A DNA stretch of 64,000 nt from Bacillota bacterium (lineage in GTDB: Bacteria > Bacillota > Clostridia > Acetivibrionales > DSM-1351): the NCBI GenBank assembly GCA_023392075.1, contig JAEVZU010000193.1, positions 1-64,000 of the forward strand, read 5' to 3'. The notes beneath the pieces were generated by a model, which had not been told where the DNA came from, ran no database searches, and saw only the letters and a list, made by a program, of their open reading frames with translations. This document shows, piece by piece, positions 25,771 to 34,478 of this stretch. The stretch's first letter is position 1. The number at the start of each line of letters is the position of its first letter. The position numbers were made by a program, and so were the translations under genes.

Positions 25771-26122
25771 TTAACGCGTTATGCCAGTTGGTTGATAAAT
25801 ATGCCCGTTAAAAATTGCCTGTTTATACCGGCACTTCCATACTAACTTCAAGCAATGGATTGCACACAAAGTGCTTACTTGAAATAGTACGGTTCACAAC
25901 AAGTATTTTATTGCCGTCGCAGCGACTCGACCATCCGTGTCTCGCGTGCTGCTCAAAGTGACATCCTATCACTTTGCCGGCTAAAACACTTGTTTTTCAC
26001 CTACAAATTTCAGCAAGCACTTTTATCATGCTGTCCATTGCTTGAAGTTGTACTCGCGTACCAGTTGATTCTAATTAAAATCTGTAAAGCAAAACAAAAT
26101 TTCAATTAGCACAACGAGTTAA
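25771..26122. repeat. Family A foldback element copy A3, full length, 352 bp
   Basis: Ends are TTAACGCGTTATGCCA (25771-25786) and TAGCACAACGAGTTAA (26107-26122). Inside, long imperfect inverted arms (ACTTCAAGCAATGGA on the left, TCCATTGCTTGAAGT on the right) enclose a centre with two hairpins; the second is AAAGTGA/TCACTTT (25955-25961, 25969-25975) with loop CATCCTA. It fills most of the 510-bp gap between the CuAO gene and the 3' end of the glycyl radical enzyme gene. Confidence 0.9.
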
Positions 26123-26146
26123 TTAAATGTATCATGTCAACTTCTT

Positions 26147-28390
26147 TTAATAGGTGTTTCTGCTGAATACTTCCCTCTGAACATCCTTGGGCAAATCAAC
26201 AAATCTTGCGCTGAAGCCTCCGACCCTGACAAACAGGTCCTTGTATTTTTCAGGCTCTTCCATAGCTCTTTCCAGATCGGCCTTGTTAATAACCGTAATC
26301 ATTGCCTGGTTTCCGCCCTTTTTAAAATATGTTTTGAGAAGAGCCTCGAACTGTTCTCTGTTTCTTTCAAACATATCCTTCCCGAACCTCATGTTATGAA
26401 CTGCTCCTGCATGAATTCCGTGGTCAGGTTTGGTAATGGAGTTTATCATGGCTGTTACGCCTTTTTTGTCATTTCCCCCTGCAGGAGTATTGGCATTTGC
26501 CATGGCCCCGCCGGCTCTGCGTCCGTCGGCTGAGGCTCCGCCCCATCTGCCGAGGGTTGTATTCATTCCGTTATTGATAATTACGGCAAGATAGGAGTGC
26601 AGATTTGTCCTGTTTTTCTGATCCCTGATTGTGTTGCAGACGAAATTGTGCACTCTTACCAGCATTTCATCGGCTTTGGCATCATCGTTTCCGAATTTCG
26701 GGCAGTCAACCATCATTTTATGTTCTTTCTCATACCCGTAGAAATTATTGTCCAGTACTTCCAGAAGCTTCTCCGGAGTCAGAACCTTTTTGTCATAGAC
26801 CAGTTCCCTTATTGAGGTGAGGCTGTCGGCAGTATTCACATTTCCGTAAGTTTCAAGGGTCCCTCCAAGGTATCTGATTCCACCCGAGAATATGCCCTTT
26901 CCTTTTTCCATACAATTGTCATAAAGCATGCTCATATAAAGATAGGATGCACTGTCACCAAGGACCCTGTACTCCAATTCCTCGTGATCGGCCAAAACCT
27001 CTATAAAATATGTCACCTGCTTTTTATATGCCTCAAACAGCTGGTCAAAGGTTTTGAATTCTTTCAGTTCTCCGGTTCTCAGTCCCGATTCAAAGCCTGT
27101 GACAGGGTCCATACCATTGTGCAGCGCTACCTCGAGGGCTTTCAGAAGATTTATGGAGCCGCTGGGAGTACCGTAACTGCGGTGATTCAGAACATATTCC
27201 CCGCAGCCGAAAGGAACATAGTGTTCGGCCTCCTCAACAGGTACCTCAAAAGCCCTGCTCACTGCCGGAACGTTAACGTCATCATTGTACAGCAGGGGGA
27301 AGGTACAGCCGCTTCCTATAACGTCAATGGCCTTTTCCATAACCTTGGGATTCATTCCTTCATAAAAGCGGAGTGTCAGCTGCGGCAGTATGTTATTTAT
27401 TCTCTTTGAGGCTTCCATGGCAAGAACCGCAAACCTGTCTGCATTTTCTTCATTCGGTCTTCCCTTTCCTCCAAGGATTACTCTGCCGTCAACATCGACT
27501 ATGAGATCTCCGATCAGTCTCCATATGGACATTACCATCTCCAGGGCCTCATCCTCCTTTATTCTTCCGCTGTCAATATCCCTGGCGCAGAAGTCACCCA
27601 GGTAAACATCCATCCGCCCGAATTCCAGTGAACCGCATACCGTTGAGTAGAGCCAGGCCAGCTGAATTGCCTCTCTGAAAGAATCAGGCTTGTCTTTTGA
27701 TATATTCTCCAGCACATCTGCCATTATCTTTAATTCAGTCTTTCGTGAACTGTCATCCGTCGCATGGGCCATTTCCAAAGCCTGTGCCTTGTAAAATCTG
27801 CATATTTCAATAAAATGCTCCAGAACCAACAGCATGCCCTCATACAGCTTGACATTTCCGCCCCCGGCAGCCGCCTTATCCCTGTATTCCCCAGCCTCGG
27901 CAATAAGCCCCGGTATACCAAGCCTCATAAGCTTTTCATAATCGATATAAACACCCGCCATCCTGTAAAGAGGTGTTGCTATTTCAGGCTCGTACAGGAA
28001 AGGAAACTCTGCAATCTTCTCCTTGCAAAGCACCTTGTTCATATCCTCTGTAAAGGCAGCTTCTATCTTTCTTGTGGTAGTCTCCTTTCTCCAGAAAAGC
28101 AGCATATCCATTATTTTCTCTCTTTGTCCAGGAGTGATATTTCCTTTTTCAATAGCATCGACAATTGCAAATTCATTGCAGAAATATCCAAAGCCTCCGA
28201 ATTGCGGACTGAAACCCACTGTTCCGTACTTCACCCTTCCTGCAAACAGGTCATTTTCTTTGATTTCGGTCAGTATTGCAGGAAACTGGGCTTTTATGCA
28301 CATGGCTTCGCGTATTGATATATCGTCGTTTTTATACTTCCTGTAAGTTTCTGTAAAATTGATTTCCATAGAAAAATCAGATTTAGCCAT
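26147..28390 (-). CDS. Glycyl radical enzyme (PFL-like), substrate unassigned
   Basis: A 747-residue PFL-like enzyme. The C-terminal glycyl loop reads RVGGFSARFVDL (radical Gly about residue 725) and the active-site loop reads PFGCGEYVLNH (Cys about 396). The Cys-x-Glu pair is found in the dehydratase/lyase members (glycerol, propanediol, hydroxyproline, choline), whereas pyruvate formate-lyase has Cys-Cys, so an eliminase-type reaction is more likely than PFL. The N-terminal 130 residues do not resemble the classes I know. It needs a radical SAM activase, encoded at 33443-34369. Start at 28390 follows GGAGGTAATCAAT. It is divergent from an AraC gene, and its promoter shares an operator with the activase gene. 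Carbohydrate genes around it suggest a sugar-derived diol or related substrate. Confidence 0.9.
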   Translation of the reverse strand: MAKSDFSMEINFTETYRKYKNDDISIREAMCIKAQFPAILTEIKENDLFAGRVKYGTVGFSPQFGGFGYFCNEFAIVDAIEKGNITPGQREKIMDMLLFWRKETTTRKIEAAFTEDMNKVLCKEKIAEFPFLYEPEIATPLYRMAGVYIDYEKLMRLGIPGLIAEAGEYRDKAAAGGGNVKLYEGMLLVLEHFIEICRFYKAQALEMAHATDDSSRKTELKIMADVLENISKDKPDSFREAIQLAWLYSTVCGSLEFGRMDVYLGDFCARDIDSGRIKEDEALEMVMSIWRLIGDLIVDVDGRVILGGKGRPNEENADRFAVLAMEASKRINNILPQLTLRFYEGMNPKVMEKAIDVIGSGCTFPLLYNDDVNVPAVSRAFEVPVEEAEHYVPFGCGEYVLNHRSYGTPSGSINLLKALEVALHNGMDPVTGFESGLRTGELKEFKTFDQLFEAYKKQVTYFIEVLADHEELEYRVLGDSASYLYMSMLYDNCMEKGKGIFSGGIRYLGGTLETYGNVNTADSLTSIRELVYDKKVLTPEKLLEVLDNNFYGYEKEHKMMVDCPKFGNDDAKADEMLVRVHNFVCNTIRDQKNRTNLHSYLAVIINNGMNTTLGRWGGASADGRRAGGAMANANTPAGGNDKKGVTAMINSITKPDHGIHAGAVHNMRFGKDMFERNREQFEALLKTYFKKGGNQAMITVINKADLERAMEEPEKYKDLFVRVGGFSARFVDLPKDVQREVFSRNTY

Positions 28391-28456
28391 ATTGATTACC
28401 TCCATTTTTTAAAATTGTCTTATGATACTTTAATATTAATGCTTTACGGCATTTTC

Positions 28457-28495
28457 TTCTTGTATTGATTTGATAAATACTTTGTGCTATATTGA
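28457..28495. promoter_or_regulatory. Predicted AraC operator between GRE and AraC genes
   Basis: Two 16-bp direct repeats fitting TTGTRYKRWWTTGAYW begin at 28460 and 28482, 22 bp apart. A 39-bp block here matches 34479-34517 upstream of the activase at 32 of 39 positions. In the minus-strand direction AGTATCA follows the block by exactly 27 bp, as at the activase promoter. A weak plus-strand promoter TTGATT-17 bp-TATATT overlaps it, consistent with autoregulation of the AraC gene. Confidence 0.8.
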
Positions 28496-28521
28496 CTATA
28501 AGAACATTAAGGAGAATAAAT

Positions 28522-29388
28522 ATGCCGGTACAGAAATTAAGTTTAAGTGATTATTTACGATCAGGGATGGAGTCAAGCGGAAGCTTTTTTACCTCTGCAA
28601 AATTTATATCGACCGAGCATTATCATGATTTTTTTGAATTCTGTTTTATAACAGAAGGAAAAATATATCATTCCTTTAACGGAAACAGGGAAATCCTGCA
28701 GCAGGGAAACCTGATATTTATCAGACCTGAAGATATCCACTCCTTTGAAGTAATTGACAGTGAATATTTTCAGTTTATAAACCTGGCGGTTTCACCTGAA
28801 ACAATTTATGACATGTTTAAATATTTGGGAAACGGTTTTAAACCTGAGCGGTTTATAAAAGCACCAAATCCCATAAAGACTGAAATCCCCAAGTCCGAAA
28901 CAGAATCCCTCAAATCAAAGTTTGAGCATTTTATTCTTATGCCCCGTTATGATGAAGGAAAAATCAATTCCGATCTGAGAGCCGTTCTGGTAGAAGTTTT
29001 TACTCATTACTTCCCCATGAAATTGTGGGAGAACAAGACCTCGGTGCCCATATGGCTGGACTGGCTTTATAAGGAAATGCAAAAAAAGGAAAACTTTGTG
29101 GGCGGTATAGCCGTAATGCAGAAAATCGCCTGCAAATCACCCGAGCACCTCTGCCGGGAATTTAAAAAGCATTTTAACAAAACTCCTACGGAGTTTATTA
29201 ATGATACAAGATTGAATTATGCCAGAAATCTGCTTGTTTTCAGTGACGAGAAGATCATTGATATCGCTTATTCTTCAGGTTTTCAGAATTTGAGCCACTT
29301 TTGCCATGAGTTTAAAAGGAAGTTTTTGATACCCCCTACGTCATACAGGAAACTCTACCAGAAAGTTATCGGAACCGAGCAGGCATAA
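28522..29388 (+). CDS. AraC family regulator (cupin sensor), probable activator of the glycyl radical enzyme regulon
   Basis: A 288-residue protein. Residues 20-110 form an AraC-type cupin ligand domain (STEHYHDFFEFCFITEGKIYHSFNG, then GNLIFIRPEDIHSFEVID). Residues 185-285 form the double helix-turn-helix (MQKIACKSPEHLCREFKKHFNKTPTEFI and IIDIAYSSGFQNLSHFCHEFKRKFLIPPTSYRK). This layout is typical of sugar-responsive activators. ATG at 28522 follows TTAAGGAGAATAAAT. It is divergent from the glycyl radical enzyme, and the intergenic direct repeats recur upstream of the activase gene, so it probably activates both. Confidence 0.88.
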   Translation: MPVQKLSLSDYLRSGMESSGSFFTSAKFISTEHYHDFFEFCFITEGKIYHSFNGNREILQQGNLIFIRPEDIHSFEVIDSEYFQFINLAVSPETIYDMFKYLGNGFKPERFIKAPNPIKTEIPKSETESLKSKFEHFILMPRYDEGKINSDLRAVLVEVFTHYFPMKLWENKTSVPIWLDWLYKEMQKKENFVGGIAVMQKIACKSPEHLCREFKKHFNKTPTEFINDTRLNYARNLLVFSDEKIIDIAYSSGFQNLSHFCHEFKRKFLIPPTSYRKLYQKVIGTEQA

Positions 29389-29389
29389 A

Positions 29390-29429
29390 AAGTCCCGGAA
29401 CCGGTATTTTTGAATACCGTCCGGGACTT
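29390..29429. terminator. Bidirectional terminator between AraC and peroxiredoxin genes
   Basis: AAGTCCCGG-CGGTATT pairs with AATACCG-CCGGGACTT in a long, GC-rich hairpin with a 4-base loop, flanked by As and Ts, between convergent genes. Confidence 0.85.
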
Positions 29430-29437
29430 GATTCCTA

Positions 29438-29899
29438 TCAGCTCTTTCTCAGCAGTTCCAGCACCTCTTCGGCATGCCCCTCGGGAGATACCTTTGGAAA
29501 TACCTTTTGGATCACCATTTCCTCATCAATTATAAAGGTAGACCTTATAATACCCATATAGGTTTTTCCGTACATTCTCTTTTCTCCCCAGGCCCCATAG
29601 GCTTCGGATATTTTGTGGTCTTCGTCACTCAGGAGATAAAAAGGAAGGTTGTATTTATTCCTGAATTTATCATGGGATTTTTCGCCATCCGGGCTGATTC
29701 CCACAACTACCGCACCTGCTTCGAGAATATAATCATAGACATCTCTGAAGCCGCAGGCTTCTTTGGTACAACCTGGAGTATCATCCTTGGGATAGAAATA
29801 TAAAACAATCTTTTTGCCTTTGAATTCAGAGAGACTGACTTCTTTATGTTCAGCTGTTTTCAGCACAAAATCCACAGCTCTTTCTCCTGCTTTTAACAT
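29438..29899 (-). CDS. bcp: Thiol peroxidase of the BCP/PrxQ peroxiredoxin family
   Basis: A 153-residue peroxiredoxin that reduces hydrogen and alkyl peroxides with a thioredoxin partner. The peroxidatic Cys is in YFYPKDDTPGCTKEACGFRD; the CTKEAC spacing (C-x4-C) gives the resolving Cys typical of PrxQ. RSTFIIDEEMVIQKVF is the conserved distal strand. The ATG at 29899 is chosen because GGAGG lies 9 bp before it and the length then fits the family (about 150-157); the longer upstream frame lacks a ribosome site. Monocistronic; it may protect the oxygen-sensitive enzymes nearby, which is only inference. Confidence 0.9.
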   Translation of the reverse strand: MLKAGERAVDFVLKTAEHKEVSLSEFKGKKIVLYFYPKDDTPGCTKEACGFRDVYDYILEAGAVVVGISPDGEKSHDKFRNKYNLPFYLLSDEDHKISEAYGAWGEKRMYGKTYMGIIRSTFIIDEEMVIQKVFPKVSPEGHAEEVLELLRKS

Positions 29900-30015
29900 T
29901 TGCATACACCTCCGCCAAATAATTTTCTTTTCATTTCTATTGAATATATGTACCACCCATAAGCAACAGTAAACAAAATGTGAACCTTCAATGATTTCAG
30001 ACAAAGATTTTTATA

Positions 30016-30206
30016 ATGGACTTTAAGTGTACGAATGATCAAGTTATTAGAATTGAAAATGATTTAAAGCCTAAAGTTGAAACAGCCCTTGAAGGGTACA
30101 AAATCATTTATGAAAAGCTGGACTCTCTGGACAAAAAGTTGAAATTATCAACTCAAAGGTCGAACAGCAGGAAGTAGAAATTAAAGTTATTAAAGGCGGT
30201 AAATAA
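30016..30206 (+). pseudogene. Small coiled-coil protein gene broken by a frameshift
   Basis: The ATG at 30016 opens a 53-codon frame (starting MDFKCTNDQVIRIENDLKPK) that stops at 30175-30177. At AAAAAG near 30132 a +1 frame takes over and continues with VEIINSKVEQQEVEIKVIKG to a TAA at 30204-30206. Joined, the two frames give about 63 residues of one continuous charged, helical protein, so a single A was probably lost from a poly-A run. Function is unknown. No strong ribosome site is visible; a sequencing error cannot be excluded. Confidence 0.6.
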
Positions 30207-30232
30207 ATTTAAATATATATAAAGCATTCAAC

Positions 30233-30468
30233 AGTGCTCCCGTACTAACATCAAAAAATGGACAGCTCACAAAGTACATGCTTGAAATTTGTACGGCTCA
30301 TCACAAGTATTTTTGCCGTCGCAGAACACTCAACATCCTGTTTCGGGTTGCTGCTCAAATCTGCGTCCTGCGGATTTGCCAGCAAAAACACTTGCGTTTC
30401 GCCTGTAATTTCAGGCATGTACTTTTAACAGAGCTTCCCATTTTTTGAAGTTGCACTCGCGCACTATG
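30233..30468. repeat. Family A foldback element copy A4, 236-bp core
   Basis: Arms AGTGCTCCCGTACTAACATC on the left and the matching GAAGTTGCACTCGCGCACT on the right enclose the same centre as A3 and A5: GCCGTCGC, hairpin 1, GCTC, then hairpin 2 AAATCTG/CGGATTT (30357-30363, 30371-30377, one T-G wobble) with loop CGTCCTG. The outer TTAACSCG ends are not seen. It shares its left arm with copy A6, suggesting a subfamily. It lies 3' of the GH94-like gene. Confidence 0.8.
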
Positions 30469-30534
30469 ATGAATTGTAATACATGTAATGCAATTGTCGT
30501 TCTGCAACGGCTCTTTTGCTTTACATATGCTTTT

Positions 30535-33282
30535 TTACTTTCCTAAAACAACTTCAACAGTACAGCTATCCTTACCGTCCAGCAATTGTTCCAGCGACGT
30601 TTTATAGATTTTTGCAGACTTGCCTGCATTTGTCTCAAAGCCTATAGCATTTCCATCTATTTTAATCCCCTCAATTTTATAATCCTCATAATCCAGGCCC
30701 TGCGGGTTGGAGTAAACCAATTCCACTCTCTTTCCCAGGAAGAAAGCCTGTGCCGCCGCTGTTCCATTGCTGTCAAACTGTTCCTTTACCAGCTTTGGAG
30801 CCAGAACAAGATCTCCGTATTCACCTCTGAAGCCGAACATTTCGGTAAGTACGGTCATCAGCAGCCAGCTTGCGGAACCTGACAGATAGTGATACATTCC
30901 CCTGCCTTCATGGGATATGTACTCTGGTATACCCGGATATATCCCCGCCTTTTCGGTATTGTTGGGAAGTGCATAAATTGTTTTGAACACTTCATAGGCT
31001 TCCTTTATATACCCTCTTTTGTACAAACCGTTCATAAACATTACAACCATGTGGTTGAAGGTTCCGCCTGTCTCCTTTTCACCGTAGACAACCGCATAAC
31101 CTCTTCCGAAGTTCAGTGTATTGGGTCCCAAAGGTGTTGTAAGTCTGAAGCCCCCCGTATCAGGGTCTTTCAAAATTGCTTTTGCAGCTTTGAAGGCCTT
31201 TTTGATCTGCTCATCTGTTGCAGCCCCCGACATAATGGCAAAGGTCTGTGCTGTCAGATTCATTCGTGTGCAGTCTTCATGGTCTCCGTCCACCCTGTTG
31301 CCGTCATTGTTGTAATAGCCGTTAAAGAAGCCGTAACCTGTCTTCGATTCAATCCATTCATTTTCCCTGACATGCTTGAGTATCCAGTTGCCCATTTCTG
31401 TCAGATCTGCTGCCAGCAAATGGATTTCTACCTCTGTCTTTTCCCCTGAGAAACAGTTATTGACGGCATCAAAATATTTTTCAAGCCTCTTCCGCTTGTC
31501 GGCTGCCGAATTGTAATCAACCCTGCCGTTCAAGCCTGTCAGCACAATTAATTCTTTAAACAACGGAATAGTCTCTGTCTTTTTAACTTTTTTGTATTGC
31601 AGCAGGAGTTGGGCAATGGTTATGAGATTCCAACCATAGAAGGCTGAGAACGGAACTGTTTCGCCCTTTTCATTTGCCATATCCAGCAGGTCGTTCCAAT
31701 CTGCGTCTTCCAGCTTCAGGTTGTTGTGATCCCCCACATTATGGAAACAGGTAAGGTGCTGAACCAATACATGTTCAAGCAGGCTGCCGCAGTAAACGTC
31801 TCCCGACACGGTTTTCTGCTGTGTTCCGTCAGCAGGCTTCCAGCTGTTGTCTTTTGCCTTTGCCCTGCTTATCTGGTGATCCTTCCAATATGGCAATTCT
31901 GTAAAGAATACCTCCACATCGCCTGTTTGATCTGCATAAAGCCTGGTTGTGTAATACGGCCATATTCCATGGTCCATCCATACTCTCGAAATTTTATTGC
32001 GGTCTGCGGCAAACCTTCCCAGGCCTTTTTCTATGATGGTCGCATTGCTGCCGTCCAATCTTACTCCGCCGAAGCTTGCTGTAAGCGTACCCTTCATCTC
32101 TTCAGGACTTTGGAGCAGCAATGCCAGGCAGTCCTGCCACAGGTCCCGCCAGCCTCTTCCGCCTCTGCCGTAGTCAAAATGCGGCAGGAAAGAGTTTCCG
32201 TAAATTTTTCTCAATACAGGCTGCAAAGCTACCCAACGCATCCATTTGTTGAAACTCTCATGGCCTGTTTTGAAAGAAATCCTTTCAACTCTTCCTTTCC
32301 AGTAGTTCATGTTTTCTTCAAGAGCTTTGGCAGCTTTTTCAGCACTGCCGTATCTTTCTAAACAGCGTAATACTTCTGATTTTTCCTGAGTTACTCCTTC
32401 GATTAAAATATAACCCCTGGTTTCTCCCGGAGCCAGAACAGCTGCTTCAAACCTCATGGCGCCGATTGCCTCCATACCGTCGCGCCTGTTGGGGGGAACC
32501 TGATAAGGGGGAATATTGGCAACCACCGCCCTCGGCCATTCAAAGCTGCCTCCCTCTCCAATGAATTCAGTGACTGTCGGGAACTGGCCTACAGGTTTTT
32601 CCTTATTTTCTCCTATGGCCAAAGCAAAATAAATAGTGCTGTTAGGCTTATGACCCCTTTCATCATGTATGATAGCAGGCTTTACTTCAAGACCGTAATC
32701 ATTCATTTCAATTCTGTGGGCCAGTGAAGTCCAGTGATTGTGATCACGCTGACTGTCGGCAGATCTGCCGTACAGGGGCAGGGCTGTGGTAGGAGTCAAT
32801 GTAATGGCTTCACCGGAAATGTTAGTGACTTTTACCCACATTATTTCAACTGCATCATCCGTTACAGGAGCAAAGCTGATAATCTCGGATTTTATTCCCG
32901 CCTCCCGGTCTTCTCTTATTAATGTATGCGCAAGAAAAGCACCTTTTATTGTAACATCGGTTTTTTCATTTTCGGTAAAAAGCTCTGAAAGCTGCTTTGC
33001 AGAATTCCCGGTAAGAGAGTATGCACCTGTCCTGTCACTGTAAACCCAAAAGTTTCTTGCCGACCTGGTATTGTATAAGTCAGTCATTACCAAAGGTAAT
33101 CTGAGAAAGCTGTGCTGTCCTGTAGTCGCATCACCGTGCAGGGTTGGTGTAACCGACCCCATTATTCCCGCTTCATTGCATATGGGGAAGTAAAGCTGAT
33201 TAAGAGTATGTGGATTTTTCCATTCAAATGACCCCTTATCATCAGTGTAAACCCATTTTACATTTTTAATGTTGTTAGACAT
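30535..33282 (-). CDS. GH94-like glycoside phosphorylase (glycosyltransferase 36 superfamily)
   Basis: A 915-residue protein: N-terminal beta-sandwich (about 1-310), linker helices, then an (alpha/alpha)6 barrel with the GH94 signature GGRGWRDLWQDCLALL and the catalytic-acid motif LEDADWNDLLDMA (about residue 525), closed by a C-terminal jelly roll. GH94 enzymes reversibly phosphorolyse beta-glucosides such as cellobiose, chitobiose or beta-1,2-oligoglucans to sugar-1-phosphates. The length is nearer to the longer subfamilies than to cellobiose phosphorylase (about 810). No signal peptide: cytoplasmic. Start at 33282 follows TGGAGC; the TTG further upstream has no ribosome site. It follows the activase gene by 160 bp and may be co-transcribed. 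Confidence 0.82.
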   Translation of the reverse strand: MSNNIKNVKWVYTDDKGSFEWKNPHTLNQLYFPICNEAGIMGSVTPTLHGDATTGQHSFLRLPLVMTDLYNTRSARNFWVYSDRTGAYSLTGNSAKQLSELFTENEKTDVTIKGAFLAHTLIREDREAGIKSEIISFAPVTDDAVEIMWVKVTNISGEAITLTPTTALPLYGRSADSQRDHNHWTSLAHRIEMNDYGLEVKPAIIHDERGHKPNSTIYFALAIGENKEKPVGQFPTVTEFIGEGGSFEWPRAVVANIPPYQVPPNRRDGMEAIGAMRFEAAVLAPGETRGYILIEGVTQEKSEVLRCLERYGSAEKAAKALEENMNYWKGRVERISFKTGHESFNKWMRWVALQPVLRKIYGNSFLPHFDYGRGGRGWRDLWQDCLALLLQSPEEMKGTLTASFGGVRLDGSNATIIEKGLGRFAADRNKISRVWMDHGIWPYYTTRLYADQTGDVEVFFTELPYWKDHQISRAKAKDNSWKPADGTQQKTVSGDVYCGSLLEHVLVQHLTCFHNVGDHNNLKLEDADWNDLLDMANEKGETVPFSAFYGWNLITIAQLLLQYKKVKKTETIPLFKELIVLTGLNGRVDYNSAADKRKRLEKYFDAVNNCFSGEKTEVEIHLLAADLTEMGNWILKHVRENEWIESKTGYGFFNGYYNNDGNRVDGDHEDCTRMNLTAQTFAIMSGAATDEQIKKAFKAAKAILKDPDTGGFRLTTPLGPNTLNFGRGYAVVYGEKETGGTFNHMVVMFMNGLYKRGYIKEAYEVFKTIYALPNNTEKAGIYPGIPEYISHEGRGMYHYLSGSASWLLMTVLTEMFGFRGEYGDLVLAPKLVKEQFDSNGTAAAQAFFLGKRVELVYSNPQGLDYEDYKIEGIKIDGNAIGFETNAGKSAKIYKTSLEQLLDGKDSCTVEVVLGK

Positions 33283-33430
33283 TTTAAGCTCCATTTCCGC
33301 ATCGTGCAAAACGAATTTGCCCAATGCAGAACCAAAAATTTCAAACAAAATTTTTTATGGGCTTAAATTCAATTTATTGCACGTGCCATTTATTTTTTAG
33401 TGCCTAAAAAACAGGCACTTGTACAGTTGA

Positions 33431-33446
33431 TTGCTCAACGGGTTAA
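33431..33446. repeat. Family A end remnant A7 containing the activase stop codon
   Basis: TTGCTCAACGGGTTAA matches the family A right end TAGCACAACGGGTTAA at 13 of 16 positions. The TAA stop of the activase gene (33443-33445 on the minus strand) lies in its terminal TTAA. Adjacent, AGTGCCTAAAAAACAGGCACT (33401-33421) forms a 7-bp hairpin of unknown role. No opposite end is recognisable. Confidence 0.6.
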
Positions 33447-34369
33447 TTCATTTTGAAATTAGTACAGCCAAATTTTTTCAAAATACATGACCATTCATCT
33501 TTTGTCTGCCGGCTTGTATTTTCAAGCATGAGCTGCCGCCCTTCAAGGCCGATACCTGTTCCCTTTGAAATTCCAAGGTTATGGTAGGGCATTATCTCAA
33601 TACCCTCCAGCAGAAGATATTTTTTTGAAAGTTCTGCAATCCCCTTCAAGTGGTCCTCGGTATCATTAACCGACGGAATCAGCGGACACCGCAGAATTAT
33701 CCGGGCATTTTTTTTATATAGAAAATCCAGATTTGATAAAATAAGCTCATCGGAAACACCGGTAAGTTTCTTGTGCCTGGCACTATCCGTATCCTTGTAA
33801 TCAAAAAGGAAAGTATCAACATAGGGAAAAATTTTTTTATAGTTCTTTTCGGGTGCATAACCGCAGGTTTCAATACATGTATGTATACCGGCCTCCCTGC
33901 ATTTTTTCAAAAGCTCCGATGCGGCCTCCGGCTGAAGCATGGGTTCCCCTCCGGACAAGGTCACACCCCCGCCCGACATTGTATAGAAATCCATATCGCT
34001 TTTAACCTCATCAAAAATTGCCTCAACGTCAAGCTTTTGACCAAATATGCTCAATGCCTCATAGTAACATGCTTCAACGCACTTTCCGCATGCGATGCAC
34101 AAACCGAATTTAACCATATGCCGGTCCTGTTCAATCTGATGAGCACCTGTAGGACACACACCTACACATGCCATGCAGTCCACACACTTATCCCTGTTAA
34201 AAAAAAGCTGCGGTTCACTGCTCCAGGATTCAGGGTTATGACACCACCCGCATCTTAAGGGACATCCCTTAAAGAAAACTGTCGTGCGGATACCCGGACC
34301 GTCATGTATTGATGCACGTAGAATACTGATAATTGTTGCCTTGCCGGAAAAAGACAAATATGTCACCAC
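33443..34369 (-). CDS. Glycyl radical enzyme activating enzyme (radical SAM)
   Basis: A 308-residue radical SAM enzyme that installs the glycyl radical on its partner using S-adenosylmethionine. The radical SAM cluster motif is GCPLRCGWCHNPE (C-x3-C-x2-C, about residues 35-42). An inserted two-cluster ferredoxin domain follows (CVDCMACVGVCPTGAH and CIACGKCVEACYYEAL), typical of activases for dehydratase/lyase-type enzymes and absent from the PFL activase. GGVTLSGGEPMLQ is the SAM-binding strand. The start may be the GTG at 34369 or a TTG at 34357, which has better spacing from GAGGTG. Its upstream operator matches that of the glycyl radical enzyme at 26147-28390, its likely partner. The stop lies in a repeat end. 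Confidence 0.9.
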   Translation of the reverse strand: MVTYLSFSGKATIISILRASIHDGPGIRTTVFFKGCPLRCGWCHNPESWSSEPQLFFNRDKCVDCMACVGVCPTGAHQIEQDRHMVKFGLCIACGKCVEACYYEALSIFGQKLDVEAIFDEVKSDMDFYTMSGGGVTLSGGEPMLQPEAASELLKKCREAGIHTCIETCGYAPEKNYKKIFPYVDTFLFDYKDTDSARHKKLTGVSDELILSNLDFLYKKNARIILRCPLIPSVNDTEDHLKGIAELSKKYLLLEGIEIMPYHNLGISKGTGIGLEGRQLMLENTSRQTKDEWSCILKKFGCTNFKMN

Positions 34370-34478
34370 CTCAATAGTATAATTGTTTGAATATTGATAT
34401 AGAGTTCAGGAAGTGTATCCAATCAAGCAAATGAACGTTCCTTGTGATACTATTATTCTAACTGTTAACCTTGTAAAG

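Noticed and set aside
26147..28390. Pyruvate formate-lyase
   Set aside because: The active site has Cys-Gly-Glu and not Cys-Cys, the N-terminal region differs, and the activase has extra ferredoxin clusters that the PFL activase lacks.
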